Shown here one piece after another: positions 14,148 through 15,188 of a stretch of 15,188 nucleotides of DNA. The notes under the pieces were generated by a model that made no database searches, was not told where the DNA came from, and saw only the letters and a list, made by a program, of their open reading frames with translations. Within the stretch, counting starts at the first letter, position 1. Each line of letters starts with the position of its first letter. The stretch spans positions 1-15,188 of the forward strand of contig JAYZDB010000246.1 of NCBI GenBank assembly GCA_036338025.1. Reading direction: 5' to 3'. This DNA comes from JAYZDB01 sp036338025. Its GTDB lineage: Bacteria; Planctomycetota; UBA1135; UBA2386. Position numbers and translations under genes: made by a program.

Positions 14148-15188
14148 CGCGGTTTGCCCTCGCCGCGTATCAGCTTCAGCGATCGATCCACGGCACCACC
14201 TTGAAACGTCTCCTTCGTACCGCCAGGCCAGTCGACATCGATCCGGTCGACGGCCGATACCGCACCAAGTCCGACGTGAACCGCGATCATGCCGCTTGAG
14301 AGGTAGCTGTTGCCCGGCCCCACCGTGCGCCGGAATACGCGCCCGCCGGCGTGCACCCGGACGACCGCGCCGTAGACATCGCGGTGCAGTGCCTTGTCAA
14401 AAGCACGCACCACCAACCAGTGCCCCGATTTTGGCGCGATGTTTTCGTGAATCCGGGCCGATCCGCCGCAATTGGCGACCACGAGATCCAGGTCCCCGTC
14501 GGCGTCGAGGTCGGCGACCGCCAGCGCCCGGGTGATCTCGACCAGTCCACAGAATGAACTCTCGGTCTTGGACACATCCCTGAACTTGCCGTCGCCATCG
14601 CCAAGGAAGACCTGGTTGGGCTCGGCGTATCGATTCCATAGCGCATCCGTGCCGACCTCCGTCAAGGGATCGCCGCGAGTAACCCTGCCGTTGCCGATCA
14701 CCAGGTCGAGGTCGCCGTCGTGCTCGATGTCGAAGAACAAGGTCCCAAAACCGGTGTACTCAAGACTCGGCGTCGCCAGGCCACTGCTATTCGAGCCGTC
14801 TACGAACCAGTCGCCCTGGCGCAGATAGAGGGTGTTGGATTGGTTTTGCAGGTGGGTCATGAACAGGTCGAGATCGCCGTCGGCGTCGATGTCGCCAGCC
14901 GTCACGCCCATGCTCGCTTCCACGTAGCCGGTACCGTTGACCGCGACACCCAGCACCAGAGCGTCTTCGCGGAACCTGCCGTTCTGCTGGTTCATCCAGA
15001 GATGGTTGGCCTCCCCGTCATTGGCGATGAACACGTCCGGCCAGCCGTCATCGTCGAAGTCCTCGACGATCACCCCGAGCCCGTTCGATGCCTCGCTGGC
15101 AATGCCGGCTTTTGCACTGACGTCTTCGAAGGTGCCGTCGCCGCGGTTGCGGTACAGCTTGTCCGTCACCCCTTCGAAAATTTCTGGA
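14144..15188 (-). CDS. FG-GAP/VCBS-repeat protein with C-terminal ASPIC/UnbV domain (CRTAC1 family), 5' end outside window
   Basis: The C-terminal 347 residues of a larger exported protein; the frame is open to the right edge (PEIFEGVTDKLYRNRGDGTF). It shows beta-propeller repeats, each with a calcium-loop motif: DFDDDGWPD, DIDADGDLD, DIEHDGDLD and DLDADGDLD, spaced about 55-80 residues apart and often followed by an N-HLW or N-LYL strand. The end is an ASPIC/UnbV domain: GHWLVVRAF, GAVVRVHAGGRVFRRTV, then VDRIDVDWPGGTKETFQG. Such proteins are surface or periplasmic and probably bind calcium; the biological role is not established. The GTG at 15169 is an internal codon, not the start. The stop overlaps the start of the TPR gene, so the two form a coupled pair. 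Confidence 0.9.
   Translation of the reverse strand, partial: PEIFEGVTDKLYRNRGDGTFEDVSAKAGIASEASNGLGVIVEDFDDDGWPDVFIANDGEANHLWMNQQNGRFREDALVLGVAVNGTGYVEASMGVTAGDIDADGDLDLFMTHLQNQSNTLYLRQGDWFVDGSNSSGLATPSLEYTGFGTLFFDIEHDGDLDLVIGNGRVTRGDPLTEVGTDALWNRYAEPNQVFLGDGDGKFRDVSKTESSFCGLVEITRALAVADLDADGDLDLVVANCGGSARIHENIAPKSGHWLVVRAFDKALHRDVYGAVVRVHAGGRVFRRTVGPGNSYLSSGMIAVHVGLGAVSAVDRIDVDWPGGTKETFQGGAVDRSLKLIRGEGKPR

Noticed and set aside
1..15188. tRNA or rRNA genes, CRISPR arrays, insertion sequences, long repeats
   Set aside because: None were seen on reading both strands; no transposase motif, no regularly spaced repeats and no cloverleaf-like sequence.

Overview
This window reads as a piece of a bacterial chromosome with high GC (judged by eye, not computed). 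It is densely packed, with many 4-bp stop/start overlaps and few signs of mobile DNA. The gene content fits an environmental, probably marine, member of the Pseudomonadota. The fumarate reductase has the E. coli-type FrdABCD layout, the glutathione peroxidase resembles bacterial BtuE-type enzymes, and the Rieske oxygenase resembles GbcA/CntA-type quaternary-amine oxygenases. The TPR/CRTAC1 pair and the small secreted Cys-rich protein would also fit Planctomycetota, so the phylum is an inference.

Layout. Positions 2-3738 (+) hold two tandem YfhO-family membrane proteins, the first cut by the window edge. A small secreted six-cysteine protein (3735-4181, -) converges on them. Next comes a minus-strand operon, transcribed from about 7213 down to 4303: acyl-CoA thioesterase, Rieske oxygenase, FAD-dependent amine dehydrogenase/oxidase. 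It looks like a catabolic unit for a methylated amine such as a betaine or carnitine derivative. Divergent from it (7507-8749, +) are a four-helix membrane protein, a glutathione peroxidase interrupted by an in-frame TGA, and a small membrane protein. On the minus strand again follow an unrecognised 217-residue protein (8763-9416), then frdD, frdC, frdB and frdA (9529-12809), then a TPR protein (13053-14147) coupled to a truncated FG-GAP/ASPIC (CRTAC1) protein that runs off the right edge.

The standout is the glutathione peroxidase at 7988-8467. Its in-frame TGA (8093-8095) sits exactly where the family has its catalytic cysteine or selenocysteine. Fourteen bases after it begins a perfect 7-bp stem with a GGTC loop (8110-8127). 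Its apical ten bases are the same as those I recall for the E. coli fdhF SECIS. The most economical reading is a selenoprotein with a bacterial SECIS, not a pseudogene. Standard gene calling would split it or start it too late. No selenocysteine machinery (selA, selB, selC, selD) lies in this window.
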